Shown here: positions 15,868 to 23,733 of the stretch, in pieces | Layout of the letters: each line of letters opens with the position of its first letter | Position numbering within the stretch: position 1 is the stretch's first letter | Origin: Actinomadura citrea | GTDB lineage: Bacteria > Actinomycetota > Actinomycetes > Streptosporangiales > Streptosporangiaceae | Length of the DNA: 64,000 nt | Direction of reading: 5' to 3' | NCBI RefSeq assembly: GCF_013409045.1 | Contig: NZ_JACCBT010000001.1 | Coordinates: forward strand, 8,596,669 to 8,660,668 | Translations under genes and position numbers: made by a program | The notes under the pieces: generated by a model | Told to the model about the DNA's origin: nothing | Database searches by the model: none | What the model saw: the letters and a program-made list of their open reading frames with translations, nothing else

Positions 15868-16640
15868 GCGGCCCGGACGCCTGGCGCGGCAAGGTCATCG
15901 ACGCCCACGGCCACCTCGGCGGCTGGTTCAACTTCGCCATCGCCGACACCTCGACCGAGAGCCTGGTCGCGGTGATGGACCGCTGCGGCGTGGCCACGAT
16001 GTGCGTCTCGCACCTGCTGGGCGTCGGCCCGGACGCACGCGCGGGCAACGCCCTCCTGCTCGCGGAACTGGCCCGGTGGCCCGGCCGGTTCCTCGGTTAC
16101 GCCGTGTACGATCCGCACGACCCGGAGGCCCCCGGCCGGCTGCGCGACCTCCTCGGCGAGCCCGGCGTGATCGGTGTGAAGCTGCACCCGGACACGCACG
16201 AGCACCGGCTCGACGGCCCCGGTTACGAGCCCGCGTTCGCCCTCGCCGCCGCGTCCGGCGCGATCGTGCTGTCCCACGGCGAGTACGGCTCGCCCTGGTC
16301 CGACCCGGCGCGCTTCGCGACCGTCGCCGGACGCCATCCGGCCGTCCCGCTGCTGATGGGCCACGCCGGGCTGTGGCCTTCCGGCTTCGCCGCCGCGGCG
16401 GACGTCGCGGAACGCCGGCCCAACGTGGTGCTGGAGATCTGCGGCTCGCGGATGACCGCCCGGCATCTGGCACGGCTGGTGTCGGCCGTCGGCGCGGACC
16501 GCATGGTGTTCGGCTCGGACGCGCTCTTCCTCGACCTGCGCGTCGGCCTCGGCCGCGTGGTGCTGGCACCGCTCGACCCGGCCGACCGCGACCTGCTCCT
16601 CTTCGGCACGATGACCCGGCTTCTGGAAGGAGCACGATGA
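15864..16640 (+). CDS. Amidohydrolase-2 family enzyme, second intact copy
   Basis: 258 residues. Metal-site residues present: H15 and H17 in DAHGHLGG, Lys in IGVKLHPD, His in VLSHGEYG, His in LLMGHAGL and Asp in VFGSDALF. It shares the WF residue pair after HxH with the 10699 enzyme (GPWFF versus GGWFN), so the two intact enzymes are specific relatives. Coupled to the upstream inactive homologue (ATGA) and to the downstream aminotransferase (ATGA). Confidence 0.8.
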   Translation: MSGPDAWRGKVIDAHGHLGGWFNFAIADTSTESLVAVMDRCGVATMCVSHLLGVGPDARAGNALLLAELARWPGRFLGYAVYDPHDPEAPGRLRDLLGEPGVIGVKLHPDTHEHRLDGPGYEPAFALAAASGAIVLSHGEYGSPWSDPARFATVAGRHPAVPLLMGHAGLWPSGFAAAADVAERRPNVVLEICGSRMTARHLARLVSAVGADRMVFGSDALFLDLRVGLGRVVLAPLDPADRDLLLFGTMTRLLEGAR

Positions 16641-17812
16641 GGCTGGCCCTCGACGGCGGCACCCCCGTCCACACCTCCGGCTGGCCCGCCTGGCCACCGC
16701 CCGCCACTCCCGAGCAGCGCGCGCTGCTGCTGGAGGTGCTGGACGGCGGCGCGTGGGGCGCGACGGCCGGGACCAGGGTCGCCGAGTTCGCGACGGCGTT
16801 CGCCGCCTCCGTGGGCGCGGAGCACGGCGTCTGCGTGGTGAACGGCACGGTCGGGCTCTTCCTGGCGCTGCGCGCCCTCGGCGTCGGCCCGGGCGACGAG
16901 GTGATCGTGCCCGCCTACACGTTCGTGGCCAGCGCGACCTCGGTGGTGCTCGCGGGCGCCCGGCCCGTGCTCGCCGATGTCACCCCGGACACGCTGCACC
17001 TGGATCCGGCGGCGGTGGAACGCGCGATCACACCGCGCACCAGAGCGATCATGCCCGTGCACCTGGCCGGTGCCCCCGCCGACACCGAGGGCCTCCAGGC
17101 GTTCGGGATCCCGCTCGTGGAGGACGCCGCGCAGGCGCACGGCGCCGCGCGGCACGGCCGTCCGGCCGGATCGCTCGGCGCCGTGGCCTGCTTCAGCTTC
17201 CAGTCGAGCAAGGCGATGACCGCCGGGGAGGGCGGCATCGTCGTGACCTGCGCCCGGGAGGTCTACGAGCGGCTCTGGTCGCTGCACAACGTCGGGCGGC
17301 GGCTCGGCGGCGGCTGGTACGAGCATCCCGAGATCGGCTGGAACCTGCGCATGACCGAGTTCCAGGCGGCCGTGCTCACTCCCCAGCTCTCGCTGCTCGA
17401 CGGCCAGGTGGCCGCCCGCGAACGCGCCGCCGCGTACCTGGCCGGGGAACTGGCGGCGGTCGGCGGGCTGAGCCTGCTGCCGGGACCGGAGGGAACGACG
17501 CGGCACGGCAGGCACCTCGGCGTCGTGCGCTACGTGCCGGCGGAGTTCGGCGGGCGGTCCAAGGCCGACTTCGTCGCGGCGATGGCGGCCGAGGGGGTCC
17601 CGCTGGACGCCGGCTACCGCTCCCTGTCCCGCGAGGCCGCCCTCCGCCCGTACGTGGGCGAGGCGTCCTGCCCGGTGGCCGAGACCGCCGAGGACTCGGT
17701 CGTCTGGATCCGGCAGAACCTCCTCATGGCGGACGAGGACGCGCTCGCCGACATCGTGTCCGCGGCGGCCAAGGTCAGGCACGAGTTTCGGGCTCAGCCG
17801 GAAATGATGTGA
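16637..17812 (+). CDS. DegT/DnrJ/EryC1-family PLP enzyme (aminotransferase)
   Basis: 391 residues. The fold type I PLP signature of sugar aminotransferases is clear: VVNGTVGLFLAL (phosphate binding), PAYTFVASATS, VEDAAQAHGA with the PLP-ring Asp at 163, and the Schiff-base Lys192 in FQSSKAMTAGEGG. These enzymes usually make amino sugars or aminocyclitols from keto precursors. Here it is co-transcribed with an importer and hydrolases and so may run in the catabolic direction (deamination). Its 3' end overlaps the convergent oxidoreductase gene by 19 bp. Confidence 0.88.
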   Translation: MRLALDGGTPVHTSGWPAWPPPATPEQRALLLEVLDGGAWGATAGTRVAEFATAFAASVGAEHGVCVVNGTVGLFLALRALGVGPGDEVIVPAYTFVASATSVVLAGARPVLADVTPDTLHLDPAAVERAITPRTRAIMPVHLAGAPADTEGLQAFGIPLVEDAAQAHGAARHGRPAGSLGAVACFSFQSSKAMTAGEGGIVVTCAREVYERLWSLHNVGRRLGGGWYEHPEIGWNLRMTEFQAAVLTPQLSLLDGQVAARERAAAYLAGELAAVGGLSLLPGPEGTTRHGRHLGVVRYVPAEFGGRSKADFVAAMAAEGVPLDAGYRSLSREAALRPYVGEASCPVAETAEDSVVWIRQNLLMADEDALADIVSAAAKVRHEFRAQPEMM

Positions 17813-18765
17813 CCGAAAGCCTCGATGGTGCGGAGGGCGTCCGCCTGCGGCATCCCGGGCGGCTGGACGCGCAGCACGACCCCGTCGGCGCCCATCGCCG
17901 CGTAGTGCGCCAGCCTTTCCTCGCACTGGCCGGGCGAGCCGATCACGCTCCGGGCGGCGATCTCGTCCCAGCCCTGCGCGTAGCGGCCCGCGTCCGAGGA
18001 TGTGCGCTTCCAGCCCGTGTACGCGTCGTACAGGTCGCGCAACGGCGCCTCCAGCGCCTCGCGCGCCCCCTGCGACGTCGGCGCGCAGTAGCCCTCTCGG
18101 CAGACGATGACCTCGGCGCCCAGCGTGCCGGGGCCCCGCTCGTACGCGCGGTACTCCTCGATCTTCCCGGGGAGGTCGGCGTCGACTTCGTTGAACGAGG
18201 TGGTCCAGCCGTCGCACATGCGCGCCGTCCGTTCCAGCACCGCCGGGACCCGGCCGCCGTTCCAGAGCCTCGGGCGCGGCGCCTGGACGGGGCGCGGGGC
18301 CAGGAACGCCTCTTCGACCTGCGTGAACCTCCCCTCGAACGTCACCTTGTCCGCCGTCCACAGCCGGGTGAGGAGCTCCAGGCACTCCTCGAACCGGGCG
18401 ACCCGCTCCCGCTGGGGCACCCCGAAGAGGGCGAACTCCTCGGGCCGGTAGCCGAGCACGAACCCGGCCGTCAGCCGGCCGCCCGACAGCACGTCGATGT
18501 GCGCGAGCGTCTGGGCCAGCGCGACCGGGTTGTAGAACGGCGCGACGATCCCGGCGGTGGCCAGCCCGATGCGTTCGGTGTGCGCCGCGATCCAGGTCAG
18601 CGAGGTGAGGATCTCGTGGTAGCCGGGCCGGTGCAGGTGGCGTTCGCCCAGCACGACCCACGCGAAGCCGGCCTGTTCGGCGAGCCGTGCCTGCTCGACG
18701 GCGTCGTCCAGGGACGGGCGGTCCGCCGCGTCGCCGTACAGGTTCAGATACAGGCCGAGGCGCAT
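17794..18765 (-). CDS. Luciferase-like (LLM) flavin-dependent oxidoreductase
   Basis: 323 residues, a TIM-barrel bacterial-luciferase family member: 'MRLGLYLNLYGD' first strand, 'GFAWVVLGERHLHRPGY', 'RIGLATAGIVAPFYNPVALAQ' and the conserved 'DVLSGGRLTAGFVLGYRPEEF'. Actinobacterial members often use F420 or FMN. It could oxidise a hydroxyl to the ketone that a DegT enzyme would then aminate (or the reverse). Divergent from the enolase-family gene across a perfect regulon operator. Confidence 0.85.
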   Translation of the reverse strand: MRLGLYLNLYGDAADRPSLDDAVEQARLAEQAGFAWVVLGERHLHRPGYHEILTSLTWIAAHTERIGLATAGIVAPFYNPVALAQTLAHIDVLSGGRLTAGFVLGYRPEEFALFGVPQRERVARFEECLELLTRLWTADKVTFEGRFTQVEEAFLAPRPVQAPRPRLWNGGRVPAVLERTARMCDGWTTSFNEVDADLPGKIEEYRAYERGPGTLGAEVIVCREGYCAPTSQGAREALEAPLRDLYDAYTGWKRTSSDAGRYAQGWDEIAARSVIGSPGQCEERLAHYAAMGADGVVLRVQPPGMPQADALRTIEAFGHIISG

Positions 18766-18792
18766 GGGGCCGCCCTCCAGTCGTCGGTGGCA

Positions 18793-18833
18793 TTGACATC
18801 AGCCAAGCACGCTACTTACGGTCTAGACCGTAA
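18793..18833 (+). promoter_or_regulatory. Divergent promoter region with perfect 18-bp operator
   Basis: TTACGGTCTAGACCGTAA (18816-18833) is a perfect palindrome and the best example of the shared operator. On the plus strand TTGACA (18793-18798), 18-bp spacer and TACGGT (18817-18822) form a promoter whose -10 box is the left operator arm. Being palindromic it also offers TACGGT to the minus-strand gene, though a good -35 box is less clear there. Confidence 0.8.
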
Positions 18834-18875
18834 ATCATTTGCCCTCTCATTGCGACCCCAGCAGAGGAGTCAGCC

Positions 18876-19991
18876 TTGAGCGTCGCCCTCCCCCGCCCCG
18901 GCGAGCGCCCGCCCGCGACCGGAGGCCCGATCGCCGCGATCCGCACGCGCGTCGTCCGGGCCCCCTACCGCCGCCCGTTCCAGATCAGCAGCGGGGTCAG
19001 CACGGAGCTGATCAGCCTGGTGGCGGAGGTGGAGACGGCGGACGGGGCGATCGGCGTGGGCGAGACCTCGCCGATGACCGCCTACACGGGCGAGACGCTG
19101 GCGGGCGTCGCCGCGGCCGTCGAGGAGCATCTGACCCCCGCCCTGATCGGCCGCGACCCGCTCGACCGGGCCGGCGCGCACGTCGCGATGGACGTCGCGC
19201 TGCGCGGGCAGCACGTCGCCAAGGCCGCCCTCGACATCGCCCTGCACGACCTGGCCGGGCGGCTCGCCGGATGGCCGGTCACCGCGCTGCTCGGCGGCCG
19301 GGTGCGCGACCGCGTCCCGATCGCCTGGGTGGTCGGGCTCGGCACGCCGGACGAGATGGCGGCGGAGGCCGCGGACCACGCCGGGCGCGGGTTCCGGCAC
19401 ATCAAGATCAAGGGCGGCCACGACCCCGAGCGCGACCTCGACCTCGTGCGCGCCGTCCGGGCCGTGCTGCCCCCCGGCGCCGAACTGTGCCTGGACGCCA
19501 ACGAGGGCTACGACCTTTCGGCGCTGCCCGTGCTGGCCAGAATGGCCGACGCCGGGCTCTCCCTGCTGGAGCAGCCGCTGCCGCACTGGGACCTTGCGGG
19601 ACTGGCCCGGCTCCGCGAGCGCCTGGACGTCCCTGTGATGGTGGACGAGAGCATGCAGTCGCCGCAGGACGCGCTGGAGATCGTGCGGCGCGGCGCGGCC
19701 GACGTGCTCAACATCAAGATCCTCAAGGTGGGCGGGCTGCACCCCGCCCTGCGGATCGCGGCCATCGCGGAGGCGGCGGGGCTGGCGGTCAAGATCGGCT
19801 CCATGCCGGAGCTGGGCGTGGCGACGCTGGCCGCGCTGCACCTGGCCGCCGCGCTGCCGGGCGCCACCGTGCCCGCGGACCTGGTGGGGCCGCTGCTGGT
19901 GCGGGAGGAACCGCTGGCACCCTCGGTGTTCACCGCCGTCGACGGATGGGTGGACGTCCCGACCGCCCCCGGCCTCGGCCACGACCTGTGA
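18876..19991 (+). CDS. Enolase-superfamily enzyme, MLE subgroup-like (racemase/cycloisomerase/epimerase)
   Basis: 371 residues, TTG start. The capping domain and barrel are complete. The catalytic set is visible: K177 and K179 (KIKGG), metal ligands D207 (LDANEG), E232 (LLEQPL) and D257 (VDES), and K281 (NIKILKVGG) on the sixth strand. Lysines on both faces are the pattern of the muconate-lactonising/dipeptide-epimerase/NSAR group rather than the His-dependent mandelate racemase group. The substrate must carry a carboxylate. First gene of a two-gene operon with the DapA homologue. Confidence 0.85.
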   Translation: MSVALPRPGERPPATGGPIAAIRTRVVRAPYRRPFQISSGVSTELISLVAEVETADGAIGVGETSPMTAYTGETLAGVAAAVEEHLTPALIGRDPLDRAGAHVAMDVALRGQHVAKAALDIALHDLAGRLAGWPVTALLGGRVRDRVPIAWVVGLGTPDEMAAEAADHAGRGFRHIKIKGGHDPERDLDLVRAVRAVLPPGAELCLDANEGYDLSALPVLARMADAGLSLLEQPLPHWDLAGLARLRERLDVPVMVDESMQSPQDALEIVRRGAADVLNIKILKVGGLHPALRIAAIAEAAGLAVKIGSMPELGVATLAALHLAAALPGATVPADLVGPLLVREEPLAPSVFTAVDGWVDVPTAPGLGHDL

Positions 19992-20011
19992 TCCGGAACG
20001 GAGACACGACG

Positions 20012-20974
20012 ATGCACGACCTGGTCGACCGGTTGCGCGGCACGCTCCTGCCCGCCGTGGTGACCCCGATGGACCGGCAGGGCGTCGTGGACCACGACGC
20101 CCTCGCGGCCTACGCCGCGCGGATCGCCGCCGAACCGATCGGCGGCGTGGCCGTGTGGGCCCACACCGGGCGCGGTCTGCACCTGTCCGCCGACGACCGC
20201 GCCCGGGTGCTGACGACCTGGCGGCTGGCCACCGCGGCGCCCATCGTGGCGGGCGTCGGCGCGCCGCGGTCGGTCTCCGCCCCGACACTGGCCGCGGCCT
20301 CGGACGCGACGGTGGCGATGGCGGTGCGGGCGGCGGAGCTGGGTGCGGACGCCGTGATGGTCTACCCGCTGGCCGCGCTCCGCGAGGAGCCCGACGGGCA
20401 CGGCCAGGCCGTACGGCTGCACCAGCGGGTGGCCTCCGAGAGCGGGCTGCCGCTCGTCGGGTTCCTCCTGCACGACGAGGCGGGCGGCTACCCGTACCCG
20501 CCCGAACTGATCCGCGACCTGCTGGCGCTCCCCGCGATGCTCGGCGTCAAGACCGCCACGCTCGACAGCGCCATCGGTTGCCAGGACGCGATCTGGGCGG
20601 GCCGCGGCACCGGCAGGCTCTCCATCACCGGCGAGGACCGCATGTTCGGCCCCTCGTTCATGTGGGGCGCCGACACCGCGCTCGTCGGCATCGCCGCGGC
20701 GCAGGCCGCGCTGAGCGCAGACGTGCTGCGGGCCTGGACCGGACGCGACCACACGGCGTTCGTCGAGGCCTCGGACCGCCTCGACCGGTTCGCGGCGGCG
20801 ACGTTCTACGCGCCGATCGAGGGATACGTGCAGCGCATGCTGTGGGCGGCGGTCTGGGAAGGGCTCATCCCCGAGGCCGCGGCGCACGACCCGTACGGCC
20901 CTGCGCTGCCGTCTTCCGAGCGCGACCGGGTGATCGCCTGCCTGGAGGACCTGCACGCCGCCGCGGCGCACTGA
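20012..20974 (+). CDS. DapA/NAL-family (class I aldolase fold) lyase or dehydratase
   Basis: 320 residues with the (beta/alpha)8 DapA arrangement: 'GTLLPAVVTPMD' start, Schiff-base Lys180 in MLGVKTATLD. Two hallmark sites differ. The GTTGE substrate loop reads HTGRG, and the usual catalytic Tyr of the fifth strand (YNxP) is replaced by FLLHDE. It is thus unlikely to be a true dihydrodipicolinate synthase and more likely acts on a keto-acid with different chemistry. 20 bp behind the enolase-family gene, so the two probably act in sequence on a sugar-acid-like intermediate. Confidence 0.8.
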   Translation: MHDLVDRLRGTLLPAVVTPMDRQGVVDHDALAAYAARIAAEPIGGVAVWAHTGRGLHLSADDRARVLTTWRLATAAPIVAGVGAPRSVSAPTLAAASDATVAMAVRAAELGADAVMVYPLAALREEPDGHGQAVRLHQRVASESGLPLVGFLLHDEAGGYPYPPELIRDLLALPAMLGVKTATLDSAIGCQDAIWAGRGTGRLSITGEDRMFGPSFMWGADTALVGIAAAQAALSADVLRAWTGRDHTAFVEASDRLDRFAAATFYAPIEGYVQRMLWAAVWEGLIPEAAAHDPYGPALPSSERDRVIACLEDLHAAAAH

Positions 20975-21112
20975 TCAGCCGGACCCGGTGCGGGAACGGG
21001 CGGTGAGGAGCGCGGTGAACGCCTCGCGGCCCGTCTCCCGGTGGCCGGGCGTCCGGACGCGGTGCCGCCGGAATGCGTCGGTCGTGCCCGTGAGGCCCGG
21101 CGAACCCGGCCC

Positions 21113-22294
21113 TCACGCAAGCCGGTCGTGCACGCGGCGCACCGCGTGGGCGATGACCTCCACGTGCTCGGCCGTGTAGCCCTCGTTCCAGTGCAGGACG
21201 ACCAGCGTCCGGTCGATGAGCCGCTCCGCGTTCGGGCAGAGCCCGGCCGGATACGACCGGCCCTCCAGCGGGAAGCGCGAAGAACCGTAGACGGGCTCGT
21301 CGGCGAGCGCGGGGTTGGCGTACAGGGGGCGCTCCAGATACCCGGCGACCGCCGGAACGCCCTCCGCGGCGAGCGCCTCCGCCCAGACGCGGTTGCCCGG
21401 ATGGTCCGGCACCGTGAACGGGAACAGCCACCAGGCGTGCCCGGCGGGATCGGGAAGGCCGATTCCGGTCAGGTCCTGGAGCGAGGAGAGGAGCTGGCCG
21501 GCGCGTTCCGCACGGCGGGCGACGACCCCGGCTGCCTTGGCGAGCTGGGCGCGGGCCACCGCGGCCACGAGCTCGGTCATGCGGTAGTTGAGGCCGAGCG
21601 ACAGGTGCAGCCGCCCGACCGTCCGGTCCCAGCCCTTGTCCATGAACAGCCGCATGCGGCGGGCCAACTCGTCGTCATCGGTGCAGCACAGACCACCGTC
21701 ACCTGCGGTGATGTGCTTGTACTGCTGGAGGCTGAAGCACGCGATGTCGCCGACCGTGCCGAGCAGGTCGCCCCCGGGAGTGGTGCCGAGCCAGGCCTGG
21801 GCGCAGTCCTCGACGAGGATCAGGCCGTGCCGGTCGGCGACCGCGCGGAGCCCCGCGAGGTCGGCGGGCGCGCCGAACAGGTGCACCGCGATGATCGCCC
21901 GGGTGCGCGGGGTGACGGCCGCCTCGACCGCGGCGGGGTCCAGGTTGCCGGTCGCCGGATCGACGTCGGCGAAGACGGGCACCCCGTTCTGCGCGAGGAT
22001 CGGCGCGACGGTTCCGAAGTCGGAGATGGGGGTGGTGATGACCTCGTCCCCGGGGTCGAGGCGTGCCGCCGCGACGGCGAGATGCAGCGCCGCCGTGCCC
22101 GAACTCGACGCGACCGCCGCGCGGCGGCCGTACAGCGCGGCCATCTCGGCCTCGAGGGCGCGCGTCTCGGTGCCGAACGTGCTGCACAGCACGGCGCTGT
22201 CGAGGACGCGCAGGACCGCCCGGCGCTCCTCGGCTCCGATCGTCCGGCCGCCCGGACCCAGCACATCGGGGAACCGTCCGCCGTCCGCGCCCAT
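21113..22294 (-). CDS. DegT/DnrJ/EryC1-family PLP enzyme, second copy
   Basis: 393 residues. Conserved sites: SSSGTAALHLAV, TTPISDFGTVAPI, VEDCAQAW with Asp163 and Schiff-base Lys193 in LQQYKHITAGDGG. The QQYK-HITAGDGG context resembles the L-glutamine:scyllo-inosose aminotransferase branch (StsC/BtrS-like) that acts on cyclitols, which is suggestive only. Convergent with the DapA gene (138 bp between) and divergent from the regulator gene. Confidence 0.87.
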   Translation of the reverse strand: MGADGGRFPDVLGPGGRTIGAEERRAVLRVLDSAVLCSTFGTETRALEAEMAALYGRRAAVASSSGTAALHLAVAAARLDPGDEVITTPISDFGTVAPILAQNGVPVFADVDPATGNLDPAAVEAAVTPRTRAIIAVHLFGAPADLAGLRAVADRHGLILVEDCAQAWLGTTPGGDLLGTVGDIACFSLQQYKHITAGDGGLCCTDDDELARRMRLFMDKGWDRTVGRLHLSLGLNYRMTELVAAVARAQLAKAAGVVARRAERAGQLLSSLQDLTGIGLPDPAGHAWWLFPFTVPDHPGNRVWAEALAAEGVPAVAGYLERPLYANPALADEPVYGSSRFPLEGRSYPAGLCPNAERLIDRTLVVLHWNEGYTAEHVEVIAHAVRRVHDRLA

Positions 22295-22323
22295 GCCTCT
22301 CCTCGTCGTCCCGCCGTACCCTT

Positions 22324-22368
22324 TTACGGTCTGGGCCGAAAGTTATGTCACCTGAAGAAATCCGTCAA
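22324..22368 (-). promoter_or_regulatory. Promoter of the 21113-22294 gene with regulon operator
   Basis: Minus strand: TTGACG (22363-22368), 17-bp spacer, TAACTT (22340-22345). The operator TTACGGTCTGGGCCGAAA (22324-22341) begins at the -10 box and covers the start point. It lies 113 bp before the divergent regulator gene and could affect that too. A separate perfect palindrome TAGTGCACTA occurs at 22403-22412, nearer the regulator. Confidence 0.65.
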
Positions 22369-22454
22369 GAGGACGAGCAGGGGAGGTAACGAACCCTGCG
22401 AGTAGTGCACTAACCTAGCCGGTTGAGGGCTGGACCTAAATAGAGGAGCAGAGA

Positions 22455-23684
22455 GTGCCCATCACCATCGGGGTCGTGGGTCCCGAAGACCTGGTCCACC
22501 GCGCCATCGCGGTGGGCACCGAGATGGGCGGCGCCATCATGACCGGCCTCGCCTACCGGCACGAGGGCGAGGCCGTGGAGGTCGTCGCGGCGGCCCCGGA
22601 AGAGGTCGACGCGTTCCTGTTCACCGGCGTGGTCCCGTACACCACGGCCACGGCCGCGGGCGTGGTGACGCGGCCCTCGATGTACGTGTCCTACGACGGC
22701 GCGACACTGCTGCGGGCACTGGTGGAGCTCCTGCGCCTGGGCCACGACGTGACGCGCCTCTCGGTCGACACGCTCCGCCGCGCCGAGGTGATGGAGACCC
22801 TCACCGAGGCCAAGCTGCCGACCGACCAGGTCCAGGTGCTGCCCTACAAGGCCGGCCTCACGTCCGAGGACATCGTCGCGTTCCACCGCACCGCGCGCGA
22901 CCGGCACGACACCCGGGTGGCCATCACCTGCCTGGGCTCCGCCTACAACGTGCTCGAACCCCTGATGCACACCGTGCGGCTGGCCCCGTCGCGCTTCTCG
23001 ATCCGCTCCACCATCCAGGCCCTCACCCTGACCGCGGTCGGGCAGCAGGTCGGCGACGCCCAGGTCGCGCTGGGCCTGATCGAGCTTCCCGGCCCCGACG
23101 ACACCCTGGCGGCGGACGTGGTGACGCTGGGCGGCAGCCTGGCGCCGCTGCCCGGCGGGCGCCACCTGATGGTGACCACCCGCGGCCTCCTGGAGCAGGC
23201 CACCGAGCAGTTCACCCGGCTGCCGCTGCTCGACCGGCTCGCCGCCCGGCACCCGACCGTGCACGTCGGCTTCGGCATCGGCCGTACGGCGGCGGAGGCG
23301 GAGTCCCTGGCCAAGCGGGCCCTCGGCCGGGCAGAGGCGATCGGCGCCTCGGTGGGCGTGGTCGCGATGGCCGACGACGTCGACATCGTGATCGAGCCCG
23401 CCGACGGCGACGAACCCCCCGCCGAGCGCGGCGCCGAGAGCCTGCCGCTGCTGGCCCGCCGCGTCGGCCTCAACGCGCAGACGCTCGCCCGGCTGCGCGA
23501 ACTGGTCACCGACCGCCCGGACGGCCTGACCGCGCACGACGTCGCCGAGCACCTGGACGTGCAGCAGCGCACCGCGCGGCGCGTGCTCAAGCGCCTGGAA
23601 CGAGCCGGGATCGCCACGCCGACCGGCAGCCAGCAGCAGGGCCGCACCGGCCGGCCGCCGACCGTCTACCGCGTGAACCTCTGA
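22455..23684 (+). CDS. Transcriptional regulator with C-terminal winged helix and large sensor domain
   Basis: 409 residues, GTG start with GAGGAG 7-12 nt upstream. The N-terminal ~300 residues start like a periplasmic-binding or PrpR-N-like sensor (ITIGVVGPEDLVHRAI, 'AFLFTGVVPYTTA'). The C-terminal ~55 residues are a winged helix: 'GLTAHDVAEHLDVQQRTARRV' helix-turn-helix followed by 'LERAGIATPTG...GRPPTVYRV' wing. It is the only regulator gene within the stretch that carries the shared operators and lies beside one of them, so it is the prime candidate to bind them. That link is inference. Confidence 0.7.
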   Translation: MPITIGVVGPEDLVHRAIAVGTEMGGAIMTGLAYRHEGEAVEVVAAAPEEVDAFLFTGVVPYTTATAAGVVTRPSMYVSYDGATLLRALVELLRLGHDVTRLSVDTLRRAEVMETLTEAKLPTDQVQVLPYKAGLTSEDIVAFHRTARDRHDTRVAITCLGSAYNVLEPLMHTVRLAPSRFSIRSTIQALTLTAVGQQVGDAQVALGLIELPGPDDTLAADVVTLGGSLAPLPGGRHLMVTTRGLLEQATEQFTRLPLLDRLAARHPTVHVGFGIGRTAAEAESLAKRALGRAEAIGASVGVVAMADDVDIVIEPADGDEPPAERGAESLPLLARRVGLNAQTLARLRELVTDRPDGLTAHDVAEHLDVQQRTARRVLKRLERAGIATPTGSQQQGRTGRPPTVYRVNL

Positions 23685-23733
23685 CCGCGGCTCACCCCTG
23701 TGCCGCCGGACTCGTCCGGGGCTTCCGACCGGG

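Noticed and set aside
17784..17810. Near-palindromic TTTCGGGCT/AGCCGGAAA and GACCGAAAG half-site
   Set aside because: It resembles the operator arms but has the wrong spacing and lies inside overlapping gene ends, so it is likely chance.
16223..18799. 858-codon open frame on the minus strand
   Set aside because: It runs antisense through the amidohydrolase and DegT genes, is Arg/Ala/Gly-rich without any motif, and is an artefact of high third-position GC.
23706..23719. CCGGA/TCCGG hairpin between convergent genes
   Set aside because: A five-base stem without a T-tract is too weak to call a terminator on its own.
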